In this document: positions 17,174 through 25,877 of the stretch, one piece after another
Layout of the letters: each line of letters opens with the position of its first letter
Numbering within the stretch: the first letter of the stretch is position 1
Assembly: GCA_943372995.1 (NCBI GenBank)
Contig: CALSAQ010000009.1
Coordinates: 1-64,000, forward strand
Source: CAJBVG01 sp943372995
Lineage (GTDB): Bacteria > Bacteroidota > Bacteroidia > Sphingobacteriales > Sphingobacteriaceae
Direction of reading: 5' to 3'
Length of the DNA: 64,000 nucleotides
Program-made: the position numbers and the translations under genes
The notes under the pieces: generated by a model
Seen by the model: only the letters and a program-made list of their open reading frames with translations
What the model was told of the DNA's origin: nothing
Databases searched by the model: none

Positions 17174-18533
17174 TTTCTGATTTAATTCTCCACTCTTTCG
17201 GGTAAGTATTATTCATTCTATTGCCCATTAATTTTGCAAAACCTAATCTGGCTTCATTATATTTCATAATATGCCAACCTTTGTTTGGAGAACTAATATT
17301 GAATTCTTTCTTCTGTAAGTATTGAATGGACTCTTCTTCACTAAGAATTATCTCATCAAAATTAGATTTAATATCAATCGACATAGCTAGAGCTTGATCT
17401 GGGATGAGCTCTTCTCTAATGACCTGACCTAAGTCGACACCAAATTTTTTAATTCTTAATGAAGTATTTAGCAAGCCTAACATTTCTTTTTGTAGACTTA
17501 GAGGGTAGGCTAGTGTTTGTTGTTGATGTTGCAAAAAATCAAAATCATTGGCAGTTATAAATTTATTTACCGCTTGCTTTGTTTTTTTGTCGGCATGCGG
17601 AACATTTTTCATCACCTTAGGCCAATTCGATTCTGCTTCTTGAGTTTTTCTTAGTGCTGAAATGAAAAATCCTTCCCCTTTTGTTTTGTGAGGATAGAAG
17701 TGGTATCCATACACTGGATTACTGCTTTCTACAATTCTTTCATAAATGCCAGAATCAGAATTTATATTTAATTGTATAGATTCCCATCCACCTTCTGCTA
17801 ATAAACTTTGTATAGGGTCGATGTCTTCTTGTGTGTTGAATGTACAAGTACTGTATATAATAACACCATCGGTCCTTAATAAACTTGCGGCTGTGTGCAG
17901 TATTCTTTTTTGTCGGGCACTACAGATATTTACATTATTTATACTCCACTCAGAGATAGCTTCTTTATCTTTTCTAAACATTCCTTCACCAGAACATGGA
18001 GCATCAATTACTACTAAATCAAAACAGTGTTCTAATCCAGAAAAATGTTCGGGATCGTTGTTGGTTACGATTACATTAGAATTTCCCCATTTGCTAAGGT
18101 TTTCTACAAGAATAGATGCTCTTGTTGCAATAACTTCATTGCTGATTAATAGACTATCTTTTGATAGTAGAGAACACAATTGAGTGCTCTTTCCTCCTGG
18201 GGCAGCACATAAATCTAGTGCTCTAATTGGCTCATCGAGATTTATGCATTGTTTAAGAGCTGTTTCTAAAAACATAGACGAGGCTTCCTGAACATAATAA
18301 TGCCCTGCGTGGAAATAGGGGTCGAAAGTAAAAGATGGCCTAGTTTCGAGGTAGTAAGAATGACTTGCCCATGACACAGGATTCTCATTAGTAAACAAAG
18401 AACTGCTTTGTTTACTGGGGTTATATCGAATTGATGTCGGACTGTCGGTTGATAAAGAATCCAGTAATTGCTGGTATTCAGCCCCTAAATCAGCTTTTAA
18501 CTGTGTTATAAATTCAATGGGAAAGCCTTGCAT
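17169..18533 (-). CDS. RsmF/NOL1-type RNA cytosine-5 methyltransferase
   Basis: These enzymes transfer a methyl group from S-adenosylmethionine to C5 of a cytosine in rRNA or tRNA. From ATG 18533 the product is 454 residues. The SAM site LDLCAAPGGKSTQL, the motif IV DAPCSGEGMFRKD with one catalytic Cys, and motif VI YSTCTFNTQED with the second Cys are all present in order. A C-terminal region (about residues 300-450) with FPHKTKGEGFFISALRK-like features and a PUA-like end (KEWRIKSE) matches RsmF/YebU-type proteins. An upstream in-frame TTG at 18539 is possible, but ATG 18533 is preferred. The target base cannot be told from sequence. Confidence 0.9.
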   Translation of the reverse strand: MQGFPIEFITQLKADLGAEYQQLLDSLSTDSPTSIRYNPSKQSSSLFTNENPVSWASHSYYLETRPSFTFDPYFHAGHYYVQEASSMFLETALKQCINLDEPIRALDLCAAPGGKSTQLCSLLSKDSLLISNEVIATRASILVENLSKWGNSNVIVTNNDPEHFSGLEHCFDLVVIDAPCSGEGMFRKDKEAISEWSINNVNICSARQKRILHTAASLLRTDGVIIYSTCTFNTQEDIDPIQSLLAEGGWESIQLNINSDSGIYERIVESSNPVYGYHFYPHKTKGEGFFISALRKTQEAESNWPKVMKNVPHADKKTKQAVNKFITANDFDFLQHQQQTLAYPLSLQKEMLGLLNTSLRIKKFGVDLGQVIREELIPDQALAMSIDIKSNFDEIILSEEESIQYLQKKEFNISSPNKGWHIMKYNEARLGFAKLMGNRMNNTYPKEWRIKSER

Positions 18534-18628
18534 GTCCAAAAATAACTAAAAACATTATATTAAAATTATTACAAAGTATTTACACCAAAACTTTATTATA
18601 ATTGTTCTATTGTAACAGATCAAAAAAT

Positions 18629-20704
18629 ATGTACAGAAATATCATGAAAATTGGCTTTGGATCATTCTTGTTGTTAGCAGCAACTACAACTGCTTTTTCA
18701 TTTTGCAACAGCGGAGAGAAAAAAGAAATTGTGCCAGATGAAAAGCAAATAGAAGTATGCCGCCAAGTAGTTGGTTTGGTGTCGAACTATAATTATAAAA
18801 AAGTAGAATTGAATGATTCTTTATCGAACGTTGTATACGACGCTTATCTTAAAAGTATTGATGGAAGTAAAATATATTTCTTCGAAAACGAGGTGAACGA
18901 GTTTAATGCTTTTAGAAATAACTTTGATGAATATTTGAATGATGGTGATTTGATTCAGCCCTACAAAATGTTTAATATATACATGGATAGGTATTTGAAC
19001 AGAATTAACTTTATTCTTACAAAGTTGCCAAATGAAAAATTCGAATTTACTGGCGAGGAAAGCATTTTGTTTGATAGAGAAAATAAATCGTGGTTTAAAA
19101 CACAAGCTGAATCAGATGAATATTGGACAAACAGATTAAGATACGATTTACTGAATCTTAAACTCACAGGTTCTGATGAAGCCAAATCAAAAGAAACTTT
19201 AAAAAAGAGATACGAGAATTTAATTTCACAAGCCGATAAAGTAAATAGCTACGATGCATTTCAGGCATTCATGTCGGCATATACAGAATCTGTAGATCCA
19301 CATACTAATTATTTTAATCCGAGTAATGCGGCTAACTTCAATATTGATATGGCTCGTTCATTAGAAGGCATTGGAGCAACGCTAAGAATGGACAACGACT
19401 TTGTAACGGTGAATGCAATTACTCCAGGAGGGCCAGCTGATAAAAGTGGTTTAGTAAGTGTAGATGATAAATTTTTAGCAGTAGCACAAGGAAAAGATGG
19501 AGAGTTTGTAGATGTTGTAGGTTGGAGATTAGATAATGCTATACAATTAATCCGTGGCGCTAAAGGGACTACAGTAAGACTAAAAGTAGTGTCAAAAGGT
19601 CAAGATGTATCGAACCCAAAAATTATTGAATTAGTTAGGGAGAAAATAATCTTACAAGATCAATCGGCGAAAAAAGAAATTAGAGAAGTAAAGCAAAATG
19701 GAAAAACATACAAAGTAGGGATTATAGATATTCCAGCATTTTATATGGATTTCAAAGCCTATCAATCGGGCGATAAAAATTACAAATCGACCACTCGCGA
19801 TGTTCGTTTAATTTTGGATTCTTTAAAAAGCGAAAATGTAGATGCAGTGATTGTCGATTTAAGAAGTAATGGTGGCGGCTCTTTGGTAGAAGCTATTGAC
19901 CTTACAGGATTGTTTATTAAATCAGGACCAGTAGTACAAGTTAGAGATACTAGAAATAAAGTTGATATAGGTGAAGATAAAGATCCTAGTGTATATTGGG
20001 AAGGACCACTAACTGTAATGATTGATCGTTTTAGTGCATCGGCATCTGAAATATTTGCAGGAGCAATACAAGATTACGGAAGAGGATTAGTAGTGGGTAC
20101 CCAAAGTTTTGGAAAAGGTACAGTTCAAAATGCAATTGATTTAGACCAAGTGATAGGAAGTTCAAGTAATAAAGTGGTAGGGAAAGAAAATACCTATGGT
20201 CAAATTAACTTAACAGTTGCAAAGTTCTACCGTATCACTGGTAGTAGCACTCAAAATAAAGGGGTTACCCCTGATATTAATTTCCCTATGATTTACCCTG
20301 CGGATAAATACGGTGAGAGTGCCGAGAAATCAGCATTACCTTGGGATGAAATTAAAAAGTCGAACTATAAGCCTATTGCATTATTGAATACTTCTATAAA
20401 AACTCTTACAGAGAAACACGAGAAAAGAATGAAGTCTAACAAAGAATATCAATATATGTTAGACGATATTAAAGTGCTTAAGGATAGAGAGAATGAAAAG
20501 CCAGTTGTGCTTAATGAAGAAAAGATGAAAAAAGAGCGTGATGATAACGACCAGAAAAACTTAATTCGTGAAAACGATAGAAGAGTAGCAAGGGGATTAT
20601 CACCACTTAAAAAAGGAGAAACTAAGCCTAAAGGTGAAAAACCGTACGATTTTGTTTTAGACGAAACCTGCGCGATTGTTGCCGATTGGTTATCTTTGAA
20701 ATAG
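18629..20704 (+). CDS. C-terminal processing (tail-specific) protease, S41 family
   Basis: Prc/CtpA-type proteases trim or degrade periplasmic proteins from their C termini. From ATG 18629 the product is 691 residues. ATG 18644 would give a tighter signal peptide, MKIGFGSFLLLAATTTAFS, and an upstream in-frame TTG at 18602 is unlikely. The long helical N-terminal domain is followed by a PDZ domain (about residues 240-345, with GIGATLRMDNDFVTV and ITPGGPADKSGL). The catalytic S-A-S-A-S run in VMIDRFSASASEIF has a lysine (FGKGTVQ) 25 residues after the middle serine, as in E. coli Prc. The C-terminal DUF3340-like part is rich in Lys and Glu. It probably acts in envelope quality control. Confidence 0.94.
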   Translation: MYRNIMKIGFGSFLLLAATTTAFSFCNSGEKKEIVPDEKQIEVCRQVVGLVSNYNYKKVELNDSLSNVVYDAYLKSIDGSKIYFFENEVNEFNAFRNNFDEYLNDGDLIQPYKMFNIYMDRYLNRINFILTKLPNEKFEFTGEESILFDRENKSWFKTQAESDEYWTNRLRYDLLNLKLTGSDEAKSKETLKKRYENLISQADKVNSYDAFQAFMSAYTESVDPHTNYFNPSNAANFNIDMARSLEGIGATLRMDNDFVTVNAITPGGPADKSGLVSVDDKFLAVAQGKDGEFVDVVGWRLDNAIQLIRGAKGTTVRLKVVSKGQDVSNPKIIELVREKIILQDQSAKKEIREVKQNGKTYKVGIIDIPAFYMDFKAYQSGDKNYKSTTRDVRLILDSLKSENVDAVIVDLRSNGGGSLVEAIDLTGLFIKSGPVVQVRDTRNKVDIGEDKDPSVYWEGPLTVMIDRFSASASEIFAGAIQDYGRGLVVGTQSFGKGTVQNAIDLDQVIGSSSNKVVGKENTYGQINLTVAKFYRITGSSTQNKGVTPDINFPMIYPADKYGESAEKSALPWDEIKKSNYKPIALLNTSIKTLTEKHEKRMKSNKEYQYMLDDIKVLKDRENEKPVVLNEEKMKKERDDNDQKNLIRENDRRVARGLSPLKKGETKPKGEKPYDFVLDETCAIVADWLSLK

Positions 20705-20746
20705 TATAGAGTATCGGGTGCAGAGTGTTGCATTCCATGATATTTA

Positions 20747-21175
20747 ATGTATAAAAAGATGAAAACTTCCTTCAAAATCACATCAATTGTTGTAGGGCTA
20801 GTAATGTCCTTACTAGCAATTTCCTTGTTTGCAAAAGGAATACTTATTGCAATGGCAGAATATGGTGTCCCGCAAGAAGTAATAAGTTCTCCTTATTACC
20901 AAGATGCCATTTCATGGGTTTACATCCATATGGCAGTTATAGGTGCCCTTATTTTTATTATGGGTTATGCAGTTACAGAAACACAAAAACAAAAATGGGT
21001 CGCTCTGTCTTTGAGCTTAATTTTAGCAATGTATACTTATATCGATTTTGTACACTCAGATTCAGCTTTAGGAAATGCATTGTATAAAGGTCCATCATCT
21101 TTGGCTCCAGCGGTAATTAGCTTATTAATGACACTTGCTTTTATTCGTCTAACAATTAAATTATTTAGAGAATAA
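20747..21175 (+). CDS. small four-TM membrane protein, unknown function
   Basis: I do not recognise a family. The 142-residue protein has four hydrophobic segments (about residues 8-33, 50-75, 82-100 and 115-137) and short polar loops. The first loop holds EYGVPQEVISSPYYQDAIS, and another holds VHSDSALGNALYKGPSS. ATG 20747 and ATG 20759 are both possible starts. It is 42 bp after the protease gene and 5 bp before a HEAT-repeat gene on the same strand, so the three may be co-transcribed. No catalytic motif is visible. Confidence 0.7.
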   Translation: MYKKMKTSFKITSIVVGLVMSLLAISLFAKGILIAMAEYGVPQEVISSPYYQDAISWVYIHMAVIGALIFIMGYAVTETQKQKWVALSLSLILAMYTYIDFVHSDSALGNALYKGPSSLAPAVISLLMTLAFIRLTIKLFRE

Positions 21176-21180
21176 TTCAG

Positions 21181-21699
21181 ATGGATTTAAAGGAGTTTTT
21201 TAATGATAAAAATGTTAAACCCAAACAGAAAACAGAGGAGTTGTCGACGTGGTTATTAAACTCTCTGATTTCTGTAAATGATTTGATAACGTTTGCCAAA
21301 TCTCAAAAAGACCCAATTAAAGCTACGTGTATAGAAGCTTTTGAATATGCTACAAAAAACAAACCCGAATTGACCAGTAAAGAACTTTTCTTGTTTGCCA
21401 TAGAAGGTTTATATAATAAAGCTCCCCGCATAAAATGGGAGAGTGCTAAAGTTATTGGAAACACAGCAAGTTTATTCCCTATGCTATTAGAACAAGCAAT
21501 TAACGGCTTGCTAAAAAACTCAGAACACGAAGGCACTGTTGTGCGTTGGAGTTCTGCATTTGCATTGGGAGAAATCTATAAACTCAACTCCAAATTCAAT
21601 AAAGACTTAGCTACAATTTTCGATGGAATTATAGAACGAGAAGAAAAAAATAGCATCAAAAAAATATTTTTAGATGCTATTAACAAAACGAAGGAGTAA
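21181..21699 (+). CDS. HEAT-repeat protein
   Basis: The 172-residue protein is all-helical with two or three HEAT-like helix pairs: PIKATCIEAFEYATKNKPELTSKELFLFAIEGL, APRIKWESAKVIGNTASLFPMLLEQAINGLL and GTVVRWSSAFALGEIYKL. The W-x-S-A-x-x-L/I-G pattern repeats in the last two. Such folds usually serve as protein- or DNA-binding scaffolds, with DNA alkylation-repair-type proteins being relatives. There is no signal peptide, so it acts in the cytoplasm. It starts 5 bp after the small membrane protein. It converges on a T9SS cargo gene with a single base between the stop codons, inside a shared hairpin. Confidence 0.75.
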   Translation: MDLKEFFNDKNVKPKQKTEELSTWLLNSLISVNDLITFAKSQKDPIKATCIEAFEYATKNKPELTSKELFLFAIEGLYNKAPRIKWESAKVIGNTASLFPMLLEQAINGLLKNSEHEGTVVRWSSAFALGEIYKLNSKFNKDLATIFDGIIEREEKNSIKKIFLDAINKTKE

Positions 21700-21710
21700 A
21701 TTATCGTTTT
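21685..21710. terminator. hairpin enclosing both stop codons of convergent genes
   Basis: AAAACGA (21685-21691) pairs with TCGTTTT (21704-21710), and the loop holds the stop codons of both convergent genes (TAA 21697-21699 on plus, TAA 21701-21703 on minus). Each arm is read as coding sequence on one strand. Confidence 0.5.
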
Positions 21711-23230
21711 ACAATTATCTTTTCAAAACTTTTACTTTTTGATGTTTCTATTTCAATAAAGTACATTCCTTCAGAGAGCATAGAGACATCAATGCTAAAT
21801 TCATTTTTATATTCAGCAACTAGTCTGCCATCTAATAAATAAATCTTTGCGTTTTTTACTGGATCAGTTGATGAAATGGTTATGATGTCTGATGCAGGAT
21901 TAGGATAAACTGAAGTTAATGAAGGTTTCTCATGTGCAATCCCTGTTGTAAGTATTGTACTATCTAAAATGATATTTTCATCACCAGCCTGGTAATCTGT
22001 ATATGCTATAAATGCAACCATCATTTCATCTTTAGTATTCTCGCCTGCCGACACAGTTATAGGTGGATTGCTTGGGTTGTGTGGATTGTTGCTGGTATTA
22101 TCATAAACAGCCCTACCATGTATAAAAGATTGCTTAGGGATTTTAATTAGTTTCTGATAAGTGTAAAATCCTTGCCAATGAAAATCCCAATCGGGTATGC
22201 GAATTAATTTTGTTGTGTCTGTGCCTTTAGTAGAAAAAATAGTGTATGATTTTCCAATTAAATGCATGTGTGGAAATACACCTACAAGAGAAATATCTTG
22301 AGAATTACTGCTAATGGTTCTTTGTCCAAATTCCTTAACTGTATTTGCAGGTATAATAAGAGCGGGTTGTAATAATACAGGAGGGAAATGAAATAAAGGC
22401 AATTCCATTTTTACTTCTCTCACTGGCGTACTCGATGTGTATTTAAAATTGATTGTAGTACTATCTGATTTAGCATTACTATTTGGTGCATAATGAATCT
22501 CTAATACTAAATCGGTACCAGCTGGTAGTTGATATCCCATATTATCTGGCAAATAAAATATACCTGCTCCTGGTGTCCATAATCCAATCAATTTTGCATT
22601 CGGACTCTCTGCCCCAGTGCCATTACTTTCGTATCCTGGACCAGGGTCTAAGCTATCGAGATTTCTTGAAACTGTACTTGGATCATGATATAAAATAATG
22701 TGATGCACAATTGCTGCATTGCTCGGAATAAATTCTACTGCATTTAAATATTGCAAAGAGTTATGTTTTGTTGGCATTACAAACGTACGATAATCGTCTA
22801 CCGTTTTTTGTACAGTATATTTTGGTGAGATTACTGTTTGATCTATTCTGTTTAATTGTGATCCTATTTTTATCGTAGGTGGTATTGGTGATACACCTGT
22901 TCCTAATGGAGTGCCATTATCTACCCACTCAGCAATTAAATTAACCTGTTCGTCGCTAAGTCTACGCTCCCCAATAAAATGTCGGTAGCTCGGGTCTGGC
23001 TTCCAAGGTGGCATGTGCCTGTCTTGAGTATGTGATTTTATACTTGTTGCTCTATCTTTCGCATCATCATAACTCATTAAAGAAAATGGACCAATTCCTC
23101 CTTCATGATGACAATTGGCACAATTATTATAGATAATTTGTCCGACTCCTCCATTCCAAGTTGCATCTTGTGAAAATGAAGGTTTGCAAATGTTCATAAA
23201 TAAGAGTAGGCTGATGAATAGGTGTTTCAT
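21701..23230 (-). CDS. T9SS cargo with c-type heme motif and copper monooxygenase-like domains
   Basis: The 509-residue secreted protein has a signal peptide (cleavage near SFSQ, residue 21). A cytochrome-like segment has heme motif CANCH (Cys37, Cys40, His41) and a likely distal Met73 in DRHMPPW, plus a LSDEQVNLIAEWVDNGTP helix. The next region (about residues 150-420) resembles the type II copper, ascorbate-dependent monooxygenase fold, with AIVHHIILYHDPS, LEIHYAPNS and FPHMHLIG as candidate copper ligands. It ends in a T9SS type A sorting domain (about 435-509, SVYPNPASDIITI to SEGMYFIEIE and a basic KIIVKR tail). It is therefore probably a surface or secreted redox enzyme. The substrate is unknown, and the copper assignment is by pattern only. 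Confidence 0.82.
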   Translation of the reverse strand: MKHLFISLLLFMNICKPSFSQDATWNGGVGQIIYNNCANCHHEGGIGPFSLMSYDDAKDRATSIKSHTQDRHMPPWKPDPSYRHFIGERRLSDEQVNLIAEWVDNGTPLGTGVSPIPPTIKIGSQLNRIDQTVISPKYTVQKTVDDYRTFVMPTKHNSLQYLNAVEFIPSNAAIVHHIILYHDPSTVSRNLDSLDPGPGYESNGTGAESPNAKLIGLWTPGAGIFYLPDNMGYQLPAGTDLVLEIHYAPNSNAKSDSTTINFKYTSSTPVREVKMELPLFHFPPVLLQPALIIPANTVKEFGQRTISSNSQDISLVGVFPHMHLIGKSYTIFSTKGTDTTKLIRIPDWDFHWQGFYTYQKLIKIPKQSFIHGRAVYDNTSNNPHNPSNPPITVSAGENTKDEMMVAFIAYTDYQAGDENIILDSTILTTGIAHEKPSLTSVYPNPASDIITISSTDPVKNAKIYLLDGRLVAEYKNEFSIDVSMLSEGMYFIEIETSKSKSFEKIIVKR

Positions 23231-23353
23231 TGGGTTAGGTTTATTAAAAGAATAAATATAGTAAATATTTGGAAATGAATAGTATGCAAATTGTTTTATA
23301 AATTAAGGGATAGAGCGGTATTTAAATGTCAACATTAAAAAAAATATATTAGA

Positions 23354-24688
23354 ATGAAAAGATTAGTATTGATAGGGTTACTTATAGCAGCAGGTCATGT
23401 ATCATTGGCCCAAAAATTTTGGTTATTAACCTACTCCTTCCCTGGAAATGAAAAAAATTCTATTGCTTTAATTGATGATAATACTCTAGTGGTTGGGCTA
23501 GAAAAGGCAGTAATTGCTACATACGATGCTGGTGTAACCTGGGATACTGTACTTAATACAGAAAGTATAACAACACTTTATTATTCAAAGTCGGGAAGAT
23601 TGTTTGTAGGAGGTAAATCTAAAGTGATTTATTCTAATGATTTGAAAAATTGGGATTCTGTTTCAATAAATACTGAGACTTTAATTCTGCAATTTGAAGA
23701 AGTAGATGATATGGTTTTCTTTAATACTGGCGGCCAATTTGGGTTAGATGGTTATAAAGGAGATGGTGTATTTAAGAGTATCAATAATGGGGCATCATGG
23801 TCTTCAATAAATTCAGGATTAGGAAATATGCTTTCAACACAATTTATTAAAGCAGATAAATACGGTAGATTATTAGTAGGTGTTGTAGATAATGAAGTAA
23901 GTAATAATACAGGGTTGTATATGCTTCCCAAGGGTGGCACTACTTGGCAAAAAATAAGTTTAATAGTTGATGGAAAAAATAATATTAATACCCAGGAGGC
24001 AAGAGTATCTTATTTTACTGGGATAAATAATGTAGGTACAGATTCTGTATTAATTTCTTTTGATGGAGTAGTGGGTAGCGTAGGTGTGACTATGAACCTA
24101 ACCAAGCATGTCGACGATTTGTTAAACACAAGTTACTGGAACCAAAAATTTGTGCACAAAATTAATTTATGGTGGGCCGATCGTTTAATGAATGGGGTAC
24201 ATATTGCTAAAAATAACGATTGGTATAGTTCGATATCAGGTTCAGTTAATTATGGCGGGTCTTTATTTTCTACTAATCAAGGAGGGAATTGGTATAAACA
24301 TACCCAAGGTGTAGGAACCGATAACGCTGGTAGAATGAACTATCAACGTTTTGTAGAAGATAGTAAAGGGAAGGTGTACATGATACAACATAACGATTTC
24401 AGAATTTACTGGGCGGATACTAGTTTACATACTGGAATAAATGAACCTGAGAAGTCTATTCAATTAAACTTATTCCCTAATCCTACTGGAACAGGAGAGT
24501 CCGCTTTTATCCAATTTGAAAACAACAAGACCAGAATAATTAGAGTATACAACATGTTATCGGAATTGGTATACGAAGAGAACACAATAGAAACTAAAGT
24601 AGAATTAAAAACACCTCCAACAGGAATGTATATTATTCATGTTTTTGAAAACAATAAAAGCAAAACAATAAAGTGGATGGTGGAATAA
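23354..24688 (+). CDS. T9SS type A cargo, BNR/propeller-like
   Basis: The 444-residue protein has a signal peptide (cleavage near SLAQ, residue 20). A region (about residues 25-350) of repeating short beta segments follows, with Asp-box-like phrases such as TYDAGVTWDTVL, SINNGASWSSINSGL and STNQGGNWYKHTQGV, as in BNR/YCF48-type propellers. It ends in a type A sorting domain (about 375-444, LNLFPNPTGTGESAFIQF to TGMYIIHVFENNKSKTIKWMVE). It should be exported by Sec, then by the T9SS, and displayed or released. Ligand and activity are unknown. It is divergent from the heme/copper cargo, with a 123-bp intergenic region, and convergent with the MBL-fold gene. Confidence 0.82.
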   Translation: MKRLVLIGLLIAAGHVSLAQKFWLLTYSFPGNEKNSIALIDDNTLVVGLEKAVIATYDAGVTWDTVLNTESITTLYYSKSGRLFVGGKSKVIYSNDLKNWDSVSINTETLILQFEEVDDMVFFNTGGQFGLDGYKGDGVFKSINNGASWSSINSGLGNMLSTQFIKADKYGRLLVGVVDNEVSNNTGLYMLPKGGTTWQKISLIVDGKNNINTQEARVSYFTGINNVGTDSVLISFDGVVGSVGVTMNLTKHVDDLLNTSYWNQKFVHKINLWWADRLMNGVHIAKNNDWYSSISGSVNYGGSLFSTNQGGNWYKHTQGVGTDNAGRMNYQRFVEDSKGKVYMIQHNDFRIYWADTSLHTGINEPEKSIQLNLFPNPTGTGESAFIQFENNKTRIIRVYNMLSELVYEENTIETKVELKTPPTGMYIIHVFENNKSKTIKWMVE

Positions 24689-24704
24689 TTTTTATTTCCA
24701 CCAT
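24677..24704. terminator. palindromic terminator spanning both stop codons
   Basis: ATGGTGGAA (24677-24685) is complementary to TTCCACCAT (24696-24704), with the stop codons of both convergent genes (24686-24688 and 24692-24694) and a T/A-rich loop between. The arms encode MVE on the plus strand and TWWK on the minus strand. Confidence 0.65.
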
Positions 24705-25783
24705 GTCCTTTTTGGAATATTTTTATCGAGTGTAACCGTTTCGCCAATCATAGGGGTTGTAATTTCTATATTCATTTTATTGGCTGCGCTGGTTACTAAT
24801 TCAATGGGCTCCGACCAAGTGTGTAGTGCCAATGTGAATTTCCCCCAATGTACAGGCAGTAATATTTTTGTATTTAAATCAGAAGCAGCTTGCGCGACTT
24901 CATTTGGGAGCATGTGAATATATCCCCATGCTGGATTGTACTGGCCGCATTCTAACATGCTTAAATCAAAAGGACCATATTGCGCTCCAATTTTTTTAAA
25001 GTGATCGTCGTAACCACTGTCGCCTCCTAGGTAAACGTTTTTATTTTTTGTTTTTAAAACGAACGATGACCAAAGTGTTTGATTTCTTTTAAACCCTCTT
25101 CCAGAAAAATGTCTTGCTGGGCAAGCGGTGAGTTTCATGCTATCGCTAATCTGTACAGATTCTTCCCAGTCGAGTTCTGTTATCATTGTAGGTGCAATGC
25201 CCCAATATTCAAGATGAGAACCTACACCCAATGAAGTATAAATGTGTTTTACTTTATCCTTTAATTCAACAATCGTTTTATAATCTAAATGGTCGTAATG
25301 GTCGTGAGTAATTAACAAATAATCTATTTCAGGTAGATCGTTCAATGAATATGGATGTTCAATCGGATATGATTTACCAAAGAAACTTACTGGAGATGCA
25401 TTCCCAACAATTACCGGATCAACGAGTATGGTTTTATGGTCTACTTGAATTAGGTAGGTAGAATGACCAAGCCATGTAATATTAAAATCGTTAGTGTCTA
25501 TTCCATCGAATGATAATTTTTGTGATGGGAGAACTCGATCTGGTGAAGTAGGCCCTTTTTTGAAATACATCTTTAAAATCTTCCAGAAATTATAACCTTC
25601 TCCAAAATTCGGTGTGTGGTGAATGTTTTGAAAAGCTCCGTCGCGATAGTTTTTAGATTTTTTTATTCGCTCTAGACGGGCGCCATTTGGGTTCTTCCCG
25701 AAGGGGGCTTGTTGCATAAAAAGTAGTGTTGCAATAACGAGTACTGCAATGGTAATGAGAAGGATGTAGAGCATTTTTGTCAT
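24692..25783 (-). CDS. MBL-fold metallohydrolase, NAPE-PLD/UlaG-like
   Basis: The 363-residue protein begins with a hydrophobic helix (about residues 3-24, MLYILLITIAVLVIATLLFM) that should anchor it in the inner membrane. A metallo-beta-lactamase fold of the L-ascorbate-6-P lactonase / NAPE-PLD type follows. The visible metal ligands are THDHYDHLDY, PARHFSGRG, LGGDSGYDDHF and a late LPVHWGKFTLALH. NAPE-PLD relatives cleave phospholipid head groups, but bacterial substrates are mostly unknown. It starts at ATG 25783, downstream of a 32-bp inverted repeat that separates it from the E1 gene. Confidence 0.88.
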   Translation of the reverse strand: MTKMLYILLITIAVLVIATLLFMQQAPFGKNPNGARLERIKKSKNYRDGAFQNIHHTPNFGEGYNFWKILKMYFKKGPTSPDRVLPSQKLSFDGIDTNDFNITWLGHSTYLIQVDHKTILVDPVIVGNASPVSFFGKSYPIEHPYSLNDLPEIDYLLITHDHYDHLDYKTIVELKDKVKHIYTSLGVGSHLEYWGIAPTMITELDWEESVQISDSMKLTACPARHFSGRGFKRNQTLWSSFVLKTKNKNVYLGGDSGYDDHFKKIGAQYGPFDLSMLECGQYNPAWGYIHMLPNEVAQAASDLNTKILLPVHWGKFTLALHTWSEPIELVTSAANKMNIEITTPMIGETVTLDKNIPKRTWWK

Positions 25784-25790
25784 TTTTTTT

Positions 25791-25868
25791 GGGTAATGAG
25801 TAATGGGTAGTGAGTAATGAGTAATGAGAAATTTTTACTCATTACTCACTACCCATTACTCATTACAA
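25791..25868. repeat. 32-bp perfect inverted repeat built of TGAGTAAT words
   Basis: Arms 25793-25824 and 25835-25866 are perfect complements around a 10-base loop. Each arm is made of near-repeats of an 8-base word (TGAGTAAT, with variants TAATGGGT and AGTGAGTA). It fills most of the 94-bp gap between the E1 stop codon and the MBL gene start. The stem is longer and less GC-rich than a normal terminator and has no clear T run on the minus strand, so it looks like a repeat element rather than a standard terminator. Confidence 0.8.
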
Positions 25869-25877
25869 TTATAAAAG

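Noticed and set aside
17746..18183. 145-codon plus-strand frame inside the RsmF-like methyltransferase gene.
   Set aside because: The minus-strand gene carries all the methyltransferase motifs across this stretch. The plus frame has no recognisable features.
18611..18617. TGTAACA upstream of the C-terminal processing protease, like the first ECF element.
   Set aside because: Seventeen bases later the sequence is AGAAA, not TCTAA, so the second block is absent. The same is true at 9829-9835 and 49197-49203.
18821..19185. Minus-strand open frames inside the C-terminal processing protease gene.
   Set aside because: They lie wholly within a well-supported gene with clear domains, show no family motif and look like antisense shadows.
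25791..25868. The long inverted repeat as the ends of an insertion sequence.
   Set aside because: The arms enclose only a 10-base loop, with no transposase and no target-site duplication, so it is treated as a repeat element.
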